From positions 496,001 through 560,000 of the forward strand of contig NZ_JACHWY010000001.1 of the NCBI RefSeq assembly GCF_014191715.1: a DNA stretch of 64,000 nucleotides, given 5' to 3'. This document shows positions 19,959 to 29,488 of the stretch, in pieces. The position numbers and the translations under genes were made by a program. Numbering within the stretch: position 1 is the first letter of the stretch; every line of letters starts with the position of its first letter. This DNA is from Litorivivens lipolytica. Lineage in GTDB: Bacteria > Pseudomonadota > Gammaproteobacteria > Pseudomonadales > Spongiibacteraceae. The notes beneath the pieces are model-generated. The model had not been told where the DNA came from, did no database searches, and saw nothing but the letters and a program-made list of their open reading frames with translations.

Positions 19959-22463
19959 ATGAGAAATAAACCGAGGTTTCGGCACGGCGTAGCCCTGTTG
20001 CCGCTGGTAGCGGGTATTGCCGCTGGCAGCGTTCAGGCCGCAGCGGTGCTCGAAGAGGTGATAGTCACGGCCACACTGCGTGCCGAGAGCCTGCAGGATG
20101 TACCTGTGTCGGTTAACGCGGTGTCCGGTGAGAAAATGATGGAAGCCGGCATCGATAAGATCGAAGATCTGCAGGCCTACGTTCCCAACCTGACCATGTC
20201 TGAGACCGGTATCGGTACTAATATTTACGTGCGTGGTATTGGTTCTGGTATCAATCAGGGTTTTGAGCAGTCGGTTGGTATGTACTTTGACGGCGTCAGC
20301 TATGGTCGTGCACAGCTGTCCCGTGCTCCTTTCCTTGACCTTGCCCGGGTGGAAGTTCTGCGTGGACCGCAGAATATCCTGTTCGGTAAGAACTCCGTAG
20401 CCGGTGCTTTGAGTCTCCACTCCCAGCGTCCGGGTATGGAATTCGAAGGCATGGTCTCCGGTCTTTACGAGCCGACCCATGGCGAACGTACTATTGACGT
20501 TGTACTGTCTGGCCCGCTCACCGATCGCTTGGGTGCCCGTCTGGCGATCCGTAAGCGTGACATGGATGGCTACATCGAAAACCTGACCCTGGATCAGGAT
20601 GAGCCTGAGCGTGACGAAGGCACTGCGCGCTTGATCCTGGACTGGGCAGCGACCGATGACCTGCAAGCCATGTTCAAGTTCGAGGTCGGCAAGTTTGATG
20701 TTACCGGTCGTCAGATTGAGATCATCAATGACCAGAACTCCACCAGCCCAGTGTTCGGTAATTCAGCATTCGGCCCGGATGTGAATGGTGATGGCGGTCG
20801 GAATTACAGTGAAATTCTTTTCAACACTAACGCTGCGCTTGCTCCCGGTGTTGGAGTTAGCATCTCGTCTGATTCATCTGTATTAAACAATGAGTTGGAC
20901 TATAAGCGCTCTTCAAATGGTGATTTCAGCAACAACGATACTCAAAATTTCACGATGAATCTGGATTACGCTTGGGGCGAGCATACCCTTACAGCAATCA
21001 CAGGCATCATGTCCTATGAGTACGAAGAGTTGTGTGACTGTGACTTCACCGGCGCAGAACTGTTCAAAGTAGAGTTCGAGGAAGAATACACCCAGATCAG
21101 CCAGGAGTTCCGCATTGCGTCGCCAGTCGGTAATTTTGTGGAATACATTGGTGGTTTGTATCTTCACAAGAGCGAGCTAGACTTCTACGACTCCATTCTG
21201 GTGACGAGCAATGTATTGCCTGACCTGATTAACTTTGCGGATGCTATTGGTCCGCCGCCCGGTTCGCGTGGGCGTATTCAGGATGGTGCTGGAGATGCGG
21301 GTGATGAAATTCGCGACCTCGGTACGCCTAGAGAGTTCACGACTGATACAGAGCTCTGGTCAACCTTCCTGCAGCTGACGTTCAATCTAAGTGACACTTT
21401 GCGCTTGAATGTAGGTGGTCGTTACTCAAGTGAGACCAAAGAGGGTAGTCGAAGCTTAGATTTTGAAAACAACAAAACCGGAGAGCGTCTGCCGAACGGT
21501 GAGGTTGACAGCGTTGTTGCCATAAACTTCTCCGCTGAGCGCCATAACTTGGAAGGCAAGCGTGACGAGAGCAATTTCTCGCCATCGGTTAACCTGCAGT
21601 GGGATTTCTCCGACTGGGGCATGAGCTACTTTACTTGGAGCAAGGGCTTCAAGTCCGGTGGTTTTGATGCGCGCTCCAACGGTTCTCCGGCTGCAAACAA
21701 CCCAGATCCGGGCAACGTACAAAACCCACCGACGATCATTGGTAGCTTTGCCTACGAAGAGGAAAAGTCTACTAGCTATGAAATCGGTGCTAAGACGACG
21801 TTGCTGGATGGCGCGGCTGAGCTGAATATCGCCATGTTCTATACCGAGTTCGACGATCTGCAAATCAGTATCTTCGACGGTACTCTGGGCTTTAACGTGG
21901 GTAACGCCGGTGCAGCTGAGACCATGGGTCTGGAACTGGATGGTCGTCTGGCGATCACTGAGAAGTTGATGATGACCGGCGCGCTGGCCTTCCTCGACTT
22001 CGAATTCACCGACTTTAAAAACGGTCAGTGTAACCACGTTCAAGTGCGTAACGGTCAGGATCCTGACGGTGACCGCCTGTGTGACTTCACCGGCGAAACC
22101 AACCAGTACGTAGCTGATTTCTCGGGCAACATCGGTCTGGTGTACACCACTCCGGTTGCTGATAGCCTCGAGTTCCGTGGCGGTCTGGACATCGTATTCA
22201 CTGACGACTACAACCCCACCCAGAACCTGGATCCGACTCAGGAGCAGGATGGCTACGCGATGATCAATGGTCGTCTTGCGCTGTCTGACTTCGAAGATGG
22301 TTGGGAGCTGGCGCTGGTCGGTAAGAACCTGACTGACGAGGAAGTCGTTAACTATGCCAACGACACCCCGCTGGCCAACAGTATCTTCGGTTCGGTTAAC
22401 CACTACGGCTTCGTTGCTCGTCCTCGCAGCATAGGCCTGCAAGCGGTTTACCGCTGGTACTGA
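19959..22463 (+). CDS. TonB-dependent outer membrane receptor, paralogue 3 of 3
   Basis: This 834-residue receptor has the same plan: signal peptide (about 1-28, SVQAAA), EEVIVTATLRAESLQDVPVS, plug with RVEVLRGPQNILFGKNSVAG, CDCDFTG (Cys359/Cys361), barrel and terminal VYRWY. It differs from the other two in an exposed loop (PPPGSRGRIQDGAGDAGDE) and in the spacing of the late cysteine loop. Codon choice is visibly different: GGT, CGT, AAC, GAC and CTG dominate over long stretches, as in highly expressed genes. GGGAGGAAG gives a strong ribosome site. It has its own 225-base leader and is closed by a strong terminator at 22482-22508, so it is probably expressed separately and highly. Ligand unknown. 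Confidence 0.95.
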   Translation: MRNKPRFRHGVALLPLVAGIAAGSVQAAAVLEEVIVTATLRAESLQDVPVSVNAVSGEKMMEAGIDKIEDLQAYVPNLTMSETGIGTNIYVRGIGSGINQGFEQSVGMYFDGVSYGRAQLSRAPFLDLARVEVLRGPQNILFGKNSVAGALSLHSQRPGMEFEGMVSGLYEPTHGERTIDVVLSGPLTDRLGARLAIRKRDMDGYIENLTLDQDEPERDEGTARLILDWAATDDLQAMFKFEVGKFDVTGRQIEIINDQNSTSPVFGNSAFGPDVNGDGGRNYSEILFNTNAALAPGVGVSISSDSSVLNNELDYKRSSNGDFSNNDTQNFTMNLDYAWGEHTLTAITGIMSYEYEELCDCDFTGAELFKVEFEEEYTQISQEFRIASPVGNFVEYIGGLYLHKSELDFYDSILVTSNVLPDLINFADAIGPPPGSRGRIQDGAGDAGDEIRDLGTPREFTTDTELWSTFLQLTFNLSDTLRLNVGGRYSSETKEGSRSLDFENNKTGERLPNGEVDSVVAINFSAERHNLEGKRDESNFSPSVNLQWDFSDWGMSYFTWSKGFKSGGFDARSNGSPAANNPDPGNVQNPPTIIGSFAYEEEKSTSYEIGAKTTLLDGAAELNIAMFYTEFDDLQISIFDGTLGFNVGNAGAAETMGLELDGRLAITEKLMMTGALAFLDFEFTDFKNGQCNHVQVRNGQDPDGDRLCDFTGETNQYVADFSGNIGLVYTTPVADSLEFRGGLDIVFTDDYNPTQNLDPTQEQDGYAMINGRLALSDFEDGWELALVGKNLTDEEVVNYANDTPLANSIFGSVNHYGFVARPRSIGLQAVYRWY

Positions 22464-22481
22464 GTTCTCAGCTACACTATA

Positions 22482-22508
22482 ACGCCGCTTCATGCGGCGT
22501 TTTTTTTT
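22482..22508 (+). terminator. Strong rho-independent terminator after the receptor cluster
   Basis: ACGCCGC and GCGGCGT form a perfect 7-bp GC-rich stem with a TTCAT loop, followed directly by a run of nine T (22500-22508). It lies 19 bases after the third receptor stop. Confidence 0.93.
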
Positions 22509-22534
22509 GCCTGTAAAAAGCTGAAGGTTGTGTT

Positions 22535-23488
22535 GTGAAGACAGTAGACGAAATTGTGTTAAGCAAGGTTCTGGACTGGTTGGCCGTCGGAGAGCGCTGC
22601 TGGCTGTGCACAATCGTTAAAACCGTTGGTGCTTCACCCAGACCGCTGGGCTCACTGATGGGGGTTTCGGCGGAGGGAGAGTTGATTGGCTCGCTGTCTG
22701 GTGGCTGTATTGAAGATGATCTACTGCAGCGGGTCAGGGCCGGAGACCTAGCGTCGGATCAGGTGCTGGTTCACCCCTATGGCGTCACCCCGGAAGAAAA
22801 CGAGCGCCTGGGTTTGCCCTGCGGCGGTCGGCTTGAGGTTTTGATTGAACCTCTGTTTGAGCGTCATCGCGAAGCGATTGGACGTATTGTTTCTGCGCTG
22901 CAGGAGCGGCGTTGCACTCGCCGTGTCGTTGATCTTGATAAGGGGGGGTGGCAGGTATCGTCAATCGACCGGACCGAACCCCTTGAGAAAAAAGACAGTG
23001 GCGTGCGGCAGGATTTCGGCCCGCGCCTGCACCTGTTGCTGGTGGGAGCCAATGAGCTGGCGCGCTGTATTTCTGAGCTGGCGACCGCCATGGATTACGC
23101 TGTAACCGTGTGTGATCCAAGGCAGGATCGCATTGATCAGTTTGCGGTCGTTGGTGTCGAGACTGTTTGCGCCATGCCGGACGACGTGGTCCGAGAGCGG
23201 GCGGATGACCCTCACAGCATTGTTATCACCCTGACCCACGATCCACGTATTGATGATATGGCCTTGATGGAAGCGCTCAGGTCTCAGGCCAGTTATGTGG
23301 GGGCGTTGGGTTCCGAGCGCACATCGGCCAAGCGCCGCGAACGCTTGCTGATGCTGGAGCTGACCGAATCAGAAATCGCTCGCCTGCATGCCCCGGTAGG
23401 ATTGCCGATTGGCAGTAAATCCGCGATGGAAATTGCCGTGGCCATCATAGCTGAGCTGGTCCAACTCAAGGCCCAGAGAAAATTGTGA
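22535..23488 (+). CDS. XdhC/CoxI family molybdoenzyme maturation protein
   Basis: This 317-residue protein has the two-domain XdhC layout. The N-terminal domain has VGASPRPLGSLMGVS and GSLSGGCIEDDLL. The C-terminal Rossmann domain has LLLVGANELARC and YVGALGSERTSAKRRERLL. XdhC proteins bind molybdenum cofactor and help its sulfuration and insertion into xanthine-dehydrogenase-type hydroxylases. The start is GTG 22535, after GAAGG. The stop overlaps the start of the next gene in GTGA, so the two are translationally coupled. No molybdenum hydroxylase gene lies in the window, so the client enzyme must be elsewhere. Confidence 0.9.
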   Translation: MKTVDEIVLSKVLDWLAVGERCWLCTIVKTVGASPRPLGSLMGVSAEGELIGSLSGGCIEDDLLQRVRAGDLASDQVLVHPYGVTPEENERLGLPCGGRLEVLIEPLFERHREAIGRIVSALQERRCTRRVVDLDKGGWQVSSIDRTEPLEKKDSGVRQDFGPRLHLLLVGANELARCISELATAMDYAVTVCDPRQDRIDQFAVVGVETVCAMPDDVVRERADDPHSIVITLTHDPRIDDMALMEALRSQASYVGALGSERTSAKRRERLLMLELTESEIARLHAPVGLPIGSKSAMEIAVAIIAELVQLKAQRKL

Positions 23489-24069
23489 AGAGGACGGTTG
23501 GGGTTCTGCTGCTGGCCTCCGGTGCCAGTCGCCGCTTTGGCTCCGATAAGCGGCTGGCGAAATTGCCTTCGGGGATGACCTTGCTGGAGCATATGCTTGA
23601 AGTGGTCGAGCGCTCGCAAATTCCCTATCGCGTTACGGTTCGACGAGGTGACGCACTAATACTCAATTATGCTCTGGAGCTTGATCGCGCTGCTGAAGGT
23701 ATGGGTGGCAGTATTGCCGAGGCCGTTGCCTGCACGCGTGACGATTTCGACGCGTTAATGATTTTGCCTGTGGATCTGCCCTTGCTGTGCAGCGATACAC
23801 TGAAACAGCTGGCAGCGGGTGTATCGACCAACACTTTGCGTCGCCCGACTTATCGGGGGCAGTCGGGGCACCCGGTGGTCTTTGGTCGGGATTACTTTGA
23901 TGAGCTTGCGGCGCTAAATGGTGAGGGCGGGGCGCAATCGGTTTTGCAGGAGCATCACTCGGCGCTGGAGCTGATACCTGTATCAGACCGCGGTATCTGT
24001 TGTGATATCGACACCCCGGAGGCACTGCAGCAGCTTATTGATCAGGGTGCTCTTTCAGCACCCGAATAA
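23485..24069 (+). CDS. Molybdenum cofactor cytidylyltransferase-like nucleotidyltransferase (MocA family)
   Basis: This 194-residue protein has the MobA/MocA NTP-transferase fold: the nucleotide loop VLLLASGASRRFGSDKRL, a metal-site motif LPVDLPLLCSD (Asp of VDLP), and a C-terminal DIDTPEAL. MocA proteins add CMP to the molybdenum cofactor for hydroxylases of the xanthine dehydrogenase family, while MobA adds GMP. Pairing with XdhC favours the MocA role. It is coupled to xdhC by a GTGA overlap. Its 3' end overlaps the convergent LysR gene by 35 bases. Confidence 0.85.
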   Translation: MKRTVGVLLLASGASRRFGSDKRLAKLPSGMTLLEHMLEVVERSQIPYRVTVRRGDALILNYALELDRAAEGMGGSIAEAVACTRDDFDALMILPVDLPLLCSDTLKQLAAGVSTNTLRRPTYRGQSGHPVVFGRDYFDELAALNGEGGAQSVLQEHHSALELIPVSDRGICCDIDTPEALQQLIDQGALSAPE

Positions 24070-24910
24070 AGGCTTCGGCGGCATTCGACAGGCTGCGATT
24101 GCGGTGGTGTACGCAGCCCAAGGTGCGGCTCAGTCGTTGACCTTTTAGCTCCAGAGCTTTCACACTGTCATCGATCAGGGTGGCGGGCAGAATACTCCAG
24201 CCGAGACCAATGGAAACCATAACCTTGATGGTCTCCATATAGTTGGTCGACATCGCAATATCCATCTTCAGGCCCGCCTCATCAAACAGTCGTTTGATAA
24301 TCTGCCCGGTGTAGGTATTCAGGCCGGGGGGGATGGCGGTGTGCTGCTGTAATTCCTGCAAGCTAACGGTCTTTTGTTTTGCCAATGGATGGTCAAGCGC
24401 GGTAGCCACCGTTAAAGGGTCTTCCCAGACTGCAAAGGACTCGAGATTAGGCTCCTGCTCCGGCGAAAGGGTGATCACCGCGAGATCCAATTCCCCGTGC
24501 AGGATCATGTCATGGGCCTGCTCGGAATCCATAAAGTCGATATCCAGCCTGACCTCCGGGAAAGTGCGCGTAAAGTAGCGCAGTACCGGCGGCAGGCGAT
24601 GCAAGCCGATATGGTGGGAAATGCCCATCGACAGTTTGCCGCCGACGCTGCCATCCAGATCCCGAACACTACGCTCGGCATTCGCCATGGCCAGCAGTAT
24701 CGCCCGCGCCTGTGGGAGGAGGGCTTCACCCGCTTCCGTGAGCGTAACCCGGCGGCCGATGCGGTCAAATAAACGATGCTCCAGTTGCTGTTCCAGATTG
24801 CCAAGGCGCTTGCTGATGGCGGGCTGGGTCAGGTGCAGCAGCTCCCCAGCCTCGGTAAAGGACTGGCATTCGGCAACGGTTACAAAGGCGCGTAGGCTCT
24901 GGGTATCCAT
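24035..24910 (-). CDS. LysR family transcriptional regulator divergent from leuC
   Basis: This 291-residue regulator has an N-terminal winged helix-turn-helix (FVTVAECQSFTEAGELLHLTQ, then PAISKRLGNLEQQL) and a periplasmic-binding-protein-like effector domain from about residue 90. It diverges from leuC across a 136-base region that holds a T-N11-A dyad at 24953-24967, the classical LysR site. LysR-type genes next to leuC occur in other gammaproteobacteria, so control of leuCDB by a leucine-pathway intermediate is a reasonable but unproven inference. The 3' end overlaps mocA by 35 bases. Confidence 0.88.
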   Translation of the reverse strand: MDTQSLRAFVTVAECQSFTEAGELLHLTQPAISKRLGNLEQQLEHRLFDRIGRRVTLTEAGEALLPQARAILLAMANAERSVRDLDGSVGGKLSMGISHHIGLHRLPPVLRYFTRTFPEVRLDIDFMDSEQAHDMILHGELDLAVITLSPEQEPNLESFAVWEDPLTVATALDHPLAKQKTVSLQELQQHTAIPPGLNTYTGQIIKRLFDEAGLKMDIAMSTNYMETIKVMVSIGLGWSILPATLIDDSVKALELKGQRLSRTLGCVHHRNRSLSNAAEAFIRVLKEHPDQ

Positions 24911-24952
24911 AATCTGATCTCGGATTTGCGGTGGTCTTTAGATGAAAATAGG

Positions 24953-24967
24953 TTATCAGAAATATAA
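24953..24967. promoter_or_regulatory. Candidate LysR-type binding site (T-N11-A dyad) between lysR and leuC
   Basis: TTAT-N7-ATAA is a perfect 4-base inverted repeat containing T-N11-A, in the AT-rich part of the divergent region. It lies 43 bases from the regulator start and about 80 bases from leuC. Confidence 0.4.
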
Positions 24968-25046
24968 AAAATATGAATTTGTTTTATTGTATGCTGCTGC
25001 GTAGACTGTGCAGCGTTGAATAATGTGGCGCCAACGGGAGCAGACC

Positions 25047-26483
25047 ATGGCCGGAAAAACCCTCTACGACAAACTCTGGGACGATCACCTCGTCGCCATC
25101 ACCGATGACGGCGATGCCTTGCTGTATATCGATCGTCATCTGGTGCACGAAGTGACTTCACCACAGGCTTTCGAAGGTCTGCGTCTGGCTGGCCGCAAGC
25201 CCTGGCGGATTGATGCCAATCTGGCGACTCCCGACCACAACGTGCCGTCGGCGGTTGAAGAGCGGGTTCACGGTGTGGATGGCATTGTTGATCCGGTCTC
25301 CAAGCTGCAGGTGGTTACGCTTGACGAGAACTGCGATGAATTCGGCATTGAGGAATTCAAGATCAACGATGAGCGCCAAGGTATTGTCCACGTAGTGGGC
25401 CCGGAGCAGGGTGCAACCTTGCCCGGCATGACCGTGGTATGTGGTGATTCCCACACCGCGACCCACGGCGCGCTGGGTGCGATTGCCCACGGTATCGGTA
25501 CCTCTGAAGTGGAACACGTGCTGGCAACCCAGTGTTTGCGCCAGCGCAAAATGAAGAACATGCTCGTCAAGGTCGACGGCGATCTGCGCCCCGGCGTGAC
25601 GGCTAAAGACATTGTGCTCGCGGTGATCGGCAAAATCGGCACCGCCGGTGGCAACGGTTGCGCAATTGAGTTTGGCGGCAGCACCATCCGCAATCTTTCG
25701 ATGGAAGGTCGCATGACCATCTGCAACATGGCCATCGAAGCCGGTGCTCGTGTCGGCATGGTGGCGGTGGATGAGACCACTCTCAAGTATGTGGAAGGCC
25801 GCCCCTACGCACCGAAAGGCGAAGATTGGGACAAGGCCGTCGCCTATTGGAAAACGCTGCACAGCGACGACGACGCAGTGTTCGACAAAGTGGTTGAACT
25901 TAAGGCAGAAGACATTCTGCCGCAGGTAACCTGGGGAACTTCGCCGGAAATGGTTGCCAGTATTAACGACAATGTACCGGGCCCCGATGATTTTTCTGAG
26001 CCGGTTAAGAAGTCTGCCTGTGAGCGCGCCCTGCAATATATGGGCTTGAAGGCCGGCCAAAAGATTCGCGATATCAAGCTGGATCGCGTGTTTATCGGCT
26101 CCTGCACCAACTCGCGTATTGAAGACCTGCGCGCCGCCGCCGATGTAGTGAAAGGCCGCAAAATTGCCGCCACTATCAAAGAGGCACTGGTAGTGCCCGG
26201 TTCCGGTCTGGTCAAGCGTCAGGCTGAAGCCGAAGGCTTGGACAAAATTTTTGTGGAAGCGGGTATGAAATGGCGCGAGCCGAGCTGCTCCATGTGTCTG
26301 GCTATGAACTCCGACAAATTGGGTGCGGGTGAACATTGCGCCTCTACCTCAAACCGCAACTTCGAAGGCCGTCAGGGCTTTGGTGGTCGCACCCATCTGG
26401 TCAGCCCGGCCATGGCAGCAGCCGCTGCCGTTGCGGGTCACTTTGTCGATGTGAACGAAATTCTGGAAGGAGCGCAGTCATGA
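25047..26483 (+). CDS. leuC: 3-isopropylmalate dehydratase large subunit LeuC
   Basis: This 478-residue aconitase-family subunit, together with LeuD, isomerises 2- to 3-isopropylmalate in leucine synthesis. The [4Fe-4S] cysteines are visible in [12 protein letters not shown] and in CSMCLAMN. Early [18 protein letters not shown] and [12 protein letters not shown] are family hallmarks. I chose ATG 25047 because CGGGAG lies 6 bases upstream. It is translationally coupled to leuD through an ATGA overlap and heads the leuCDB group downstream of a divergent LysR gene. Confidence 0.98.
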   Translation: MAGKTLYDKLWDDHLVAITDDGDALLYIDRHLVHEVTSPQAFEGLRLAGRKPWRIDANLATPDHNVPSAVEERVHGVDGIVDPVSKLQVVTLDENCDEFGIEEFKINDERQGIVHVVGPEQGATLPGMTVVCGDSHTATHGALGAIAHGIGTSEVEHVLATQCLRQRKMKNMLVKVDGDLRPGVTAKDIVLAVIGKIGTAGGNGCAIEFGGSTIRNLSMEGRMTICNMAIEAGARVGMVAVDETTLKYVEGRPYAPKGEDWDKAVAYWKTLHSDDDAVFDKVVELKAEDILPQVTWGTSPEMVASINDNVPGPDDFSEPVKKSACERALQYMGLKAGQKIRDIKLDRVFIGSCTNSRIEDLRAAADVVKGRKIAATIKEALVVPGSGLVKRQAEAEGLDKIFVEAGMKWREPSCSMCLAMNSDKLGAGEHCASTSNRNFEGRQGFGGRTHLVSPAMAAAAAVAGHFVDVNEILEGAQS

Positions 26484-27127
26484 AGCCCTTTACCCAATTG
26501 AAAGGTTTGGTGGCGCCAATGGATCGCGCCAATGTCGATACAGACATGATCATTCCCAAGCAGTTTTTGAAATCCATCAAGCGCAGCGGCTTTGGTCCTA
26601 ATTTGTTTGACGAGTTGCGTTACCTGGACGAAGGGCAGCCCGGTCAGGACTGCAGCAATCGCCCGTTGAACAAAGATTTTCCGCTGAATTTCCCGCGCTA
26701 TCAGGGCGCCTCGGTATTACTGGCTCGCGAGAACTTCGGTTGTGGTTCCAGTCGTGAGCATGCGCCGTGGGCGCTGGAAGACTACGGCTTTCGCTGCATT
26801 ATTGCGCCGAGCTATGCCGACATCTTCTTCAACAACTGCTTCAAGAATGGCGTTCTGCCCATCGCGCTGGGCGCCGAGATAGTCGATCGCCTGTTTCAGG
26901 AAATGTATGCCACCGAGGGCTATCAGCTGGATGTTGATCTCGAAGCGCAAACGGTGACCACGCCTTCCGGTGAAGTGATTCCTTTTGAAGTAGAAAGTGG
27001 CCGCAAGCACTGTCTGCTCAATGGTCTCGATGATATCGGCATTACCCTGCAGCAGGCGGATGCCATTCGCGAGTACGAGGCAAAGCGCCGTAAAGAAGCG
27101 CCCTGGTTGTTTTCCCGCTCGGCGTAA
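26480..27127 (+). CDS. leuD: 3-isopropylmalate dehydratase small subunit LeuD
   Basis: This 215-residue swivel-domain subunit completes the isopropylmalate isomerase with Leu[14 protein letters not shown] at the N-terminus and [15 protein letters not shown] are diagnostic. The ATG at 26480 lies inside the leuC stop (ATGA), after GGAGCG, so the subunits are made in coupled translation. The frame stays open about 140 bases upstream inside leuC, but those codons are not part of this protein. Confidence 0.98.
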   Translation: MKPFTQLKGLVAPMDRANVDTDMIIPKQFLKSIKRSGFGPNLFDELRYLDEGQPGQDCSNRPLNKDFPLNFPRYQGASVLLARENFGCGSSREHAPWALEDYGFRCIIAPSYADIFFNNCFKNGVLPIALGAEIVDRLFQEMYATEGYQLDVDLEAQTVTTPSGEVIPFEVESGRKHCLLNGLDDIGITLQQADAIREYEAKRRKEAPWLFSRSA

Positions 27128-27150
27128 ATAGTTAACAGACGGAGCAAGGT

Positions 27151-27170
27151 GCGCGCTTTTCACGGCGCGC
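27151..27170. terminator. GC-rich hairpin between leuD and leuB
   Basis: GCGCGC and GCGCGC pair around an 8-base loop, followed by TTTGTTAAAAT. The T run is short. TAAAAT just after it resembles a -10 box, so leuB may have some separate transcription. Confidence 0.35.
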
Positions 27171-27232
27171 TTTGTTAAAATCCGCGCCTGCCCCGTGACC
27201 TCGGGGTTTGTTGTTTCTGGAGTAGTGAACGC

Positions 27233-28318
27233 GTGACAAAGAACATTCTGGTATTGCCCGGTGACGGTATCGGCACGGAAATTATGGCCGAGGCGGTCAA
27301 GGTGCTGGACTTCCTAAACGATAAGTACAGCCTGGGCCTGAACCTTGAAGAAGCCCTGCTGGGTGGCGCGGCGATCGACGCTACCGGCAAAGCCTTGCCT
27401 GACAATACCTTTGAGCTAGCCAAAAAAGCAGATGCCATTCTGCTGGGCGCCGTCGGTGGCCCCAAGTGGGACAAACTGCCGCCGGCAGATCGCCCGGAAA
27501 AGGGCGGTTTGCTGCGTCTGCGCAGTGAGCTGCAACTGTTCGGCAACCTGCGCCCAGCGATTCTGTATCCGCAATTGGCGGGTGCTTCCAGCCTCAAGCC
27601 CGAGGTGGTGTCCGGTCTGGACATCCTGATCGTGCGCGAGCTGACAGGCGGTATCTATTTTGGTGAGCCGCGCGGTATTCGCGAGTTGGAGAACGGTGAG
27701 CGTCAGGGTTACAACACCTACGTTTACTCAGAATCTGAAATTCGCCGCATCGCCAAAGTGGCCTTTGAGGCGGCGATGAAACGTGGCAAGCGTTTGTGCT
27801 CGGTCGACAAGGCCAACGTACTGGAGGTGACCATGCTCTGGCGCGAAGTAGTGCAGTCCATGGCCGCAGATTATCCGGAAGTCGAACTGAGCCACATGTA
27901 TGTGGATAACGCCGCCATGCAATTGGTGCGCGCGCCCAAGCAGTTTGACGTGATGGTGACCGGCAATATGTTCGGTGACATTCTGTCCGATGCAGCGGCC
28001 ATGTTAACCGGCTCTATCGGCATGCTGCCCTCGGCCTCTCTCGATATTAACAACCGCGGTATGTACGAGCCCTGTCACGGCTCGGCTCCTGATATCGCGG
28101 GCCAGGACAAAGCCAATCCGCTGGCGACCATTATGTCAGTGGCGATGATGCTGCGTTACTCGCTCGGGCTTGAGCAGCCGGCGAATGACATCGATGCAGC
28201 GGTCAGCAGCGTATTGGATCAGGGAATAAGAACCGGTGATATCTACTCGGAAGGCTGCAAGCTGGTAGGTACAGCCGGAATGGGTGACGCGGTGATCGCG
28301 GCCCTGCGGGCGCAATAA
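27233..28318 (+). CDS. leuB: 3-isopropylmalate dehydrogenase LeuB
   Basis: This 361-residue NAD-dependent enzyme oxidises and decarboxylates 3-isopropylmalate to 2-ketoisocaproate. Motifs include [18 protein letters not shown], the GGPKWDKLP loop, [14 protein letters not shown] (substrate site), [15 protein letters not shown] and [11 protein letters not shown]. Start is GTG 27233, with GGAG about 10 bases upstream. It is the third leucine gene, 105 bases after leuD, and is followed by asd after 54 bases. Confidence 0.98.
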   Translation: MTKNILVLPGDGIGTEIMAEAVKVLDFLNDKYSLGLNLEEALLGGAAIDATGKALPDNTFELAKKADAILLGAVGGPKWDKLPPADRPEKGGLLRLRSELQLFGNLRPAILYPQLAGASSLKPEVVSGLDILIVRELTGGIYFGEPRGIRELENGERQGYNTYVYSESEIRRIAKVAFEAAMKRGKRLCSVDKANVLEVTMLWREVVQSMAADYPEVELSHMYVDNAAMQLVRAPKQFDVMVTGNMFGDILSDAAAMLTGSIGMLPSASLDINNRGMYEPCHGSAPDIAGQDKANPLATIMSVAMMLRYSLGLEQPANDIDAAVSSVLDQGIRTGDIYSEGCKLVGTAGMGDAVIAALRAQ

Positions 28319-28372
28319 GGCGCCTGAACAACAACGTTTTGCAGTCAGACTTTGACAGCGAAGGATTACATT

Positions 28373-29485
28373 ATGTTGAAAACAGGATTGGTTGGATGGC
28401 GTGGCATGGTCGGCTCGGTGCTGATGGGCCGCATGCGCGACGAGAATGATTTTGCCAACATTGAACCCACTTTCTACAGCACCTCTAACGCCGGCGGTGA
28501 AGCCCCGGACGTAGGCAAGGGTGCCGGCGTATTGCAGGACGCCGAGAACATTGATTCGCTCAAGGAAATGGACGTGATCATTTCCTGTCAGGGTGGCGAT
28601 TACACCAAGGCCGTTTTCCCGAAACTGCGCGAGGTGGGCTGGGATGGCTACTGGATTGATGCTGCCTCGGCCCTGCGCATGAGCGACGACGCGGTCATTA
28701 TTCTCGATCCGGTCAACGGCGACGTAATCAGTGACGCGCTGGATAAGGGCGTTAAGAATTTTATCGGCGGCAACTGCACCGTCAGCCTGATGCTGATGGG
28801 TATCGGTGGCCTGTTCCGTGAAGGTCTGGTGGAGTGGGTCAGTGCCCAGACCTATCAGGCAGCCAGCGGCGCCGGCGCACAAAACATGCGCGAGCTGATT
28901 GCTCAGATGGGTACCATCAACAGCACTGTGAGTGACCTGTTGGCGGACCCGCGTTCAAATATTTTGGATATCGACAGCGCGGTGGCTCAAGCCATGCGCG
29001 GCGGCGATTTTCCCACAGATAACTTTGGCCACCCGCTGGCGGGCTCCCTGTTGCCCTGGATCGACACCCAGCTGGAAAACGGTCAAAGCCGCGAAGAGTG
29101 GAAAGCCCAGGCTGAAACCAACAAGATTCTCGGCCGCAGCGGTGCTCCGATTCCGGTGGATGGCACCTGCGTGCGCATCGGCGCCATGCGCTGTCACAGT
29201 CAGGCTTTGACTATCAAGCTGAACAAAGATGTGGATATTAAAGAGGTTGAGTCCATCATTGGCAGCGCCAACGACTGGGTGAAGCTGGTGCCGAACGATC
29301 GCGAAGTGACGTTGAAAGAGCTGACGCCGACAGCGGTTACCGGTTCATTGCACATTCCTGTTGGCCGGGTACGCAAGCTGAACATGGGCTCTCAGTACCT
29401 GTCTGCATTTACTGTCGGTGACCAGCTGTTGTGGGGTGCGGCGGAGCCGCTGCGTCGCATGCTGCGCATCATTCAGGAGCGCTGA
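28373..29485 (+). CDS. asd: Aspartate-semialdehyde dehydrogenase
   Basis: This 370-residue NADP enzyme reduces aspartyl phosphate to aspartate semialdehyde, the branch point for lysine, threonine, methionine and cell-wall diaminopimelate. The nucleotide loop is [11 protein letters not shown] and the catalytic nucleophile is Cys135 in GGNCTVSLM, the same position as in E. coli. AAGGA lies 7 bases before ATG 28373; a TTG 21 bases earlier is less likely. It is followed after 3 bases by its catalytically degenerate relative usg. Confidence 0.98.
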   Translation: MLKTGLVGWRGMVGSVLMGRMRDENDFANIEPTFYSTSNAGGEAPDVGKGAGVLQDAENIDSLKEMDVIISCQGGDYTKAVFPKLREVGWDGYWIDAASALRMSDDAVIILDPVNGDVISDALDKGVKNFIGGNCTVSLMLMGIGGLFREGLVEWVSAQTYQAASGAGAQNMRELIAQMGTINSTVSDLLADPRSNILDIDSAVAQAMRGGDFPTDNFGHPLAGSLLPWIDTQLENGQSREEWKAQAETNKILGRSGAPIPVDGTCVRIGAMRCHSQALTIKLNKDVDIKEVESIIGSANDWVKLVPNDREVTLKELTPTAVTGSLHIPVGRVRKLNMGSQYLSAFTVGDQLLWGAAEPLRRMLRIIQER

Positions 29486-29488
29486 TTA

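Noticed and set aside
21456-22613. 385-codon minus-strand frame across the third receptor and the terminator
   Set aside because: It crosses a strong terminator and is antisense to a highly codon-biased gene, which typically opens the opposite frame.
25158-26336. 392-codon minus-strand frame inside leuC
   Set aside because: It is a mirror of the leuC frame with no recognisable domain.
26336-26480. Possible longer leuD start or leuC-leuD frameshift fusion
   Set aside because: Both proteins are full length and the ATGA overlap is the normal coupled arrangement.
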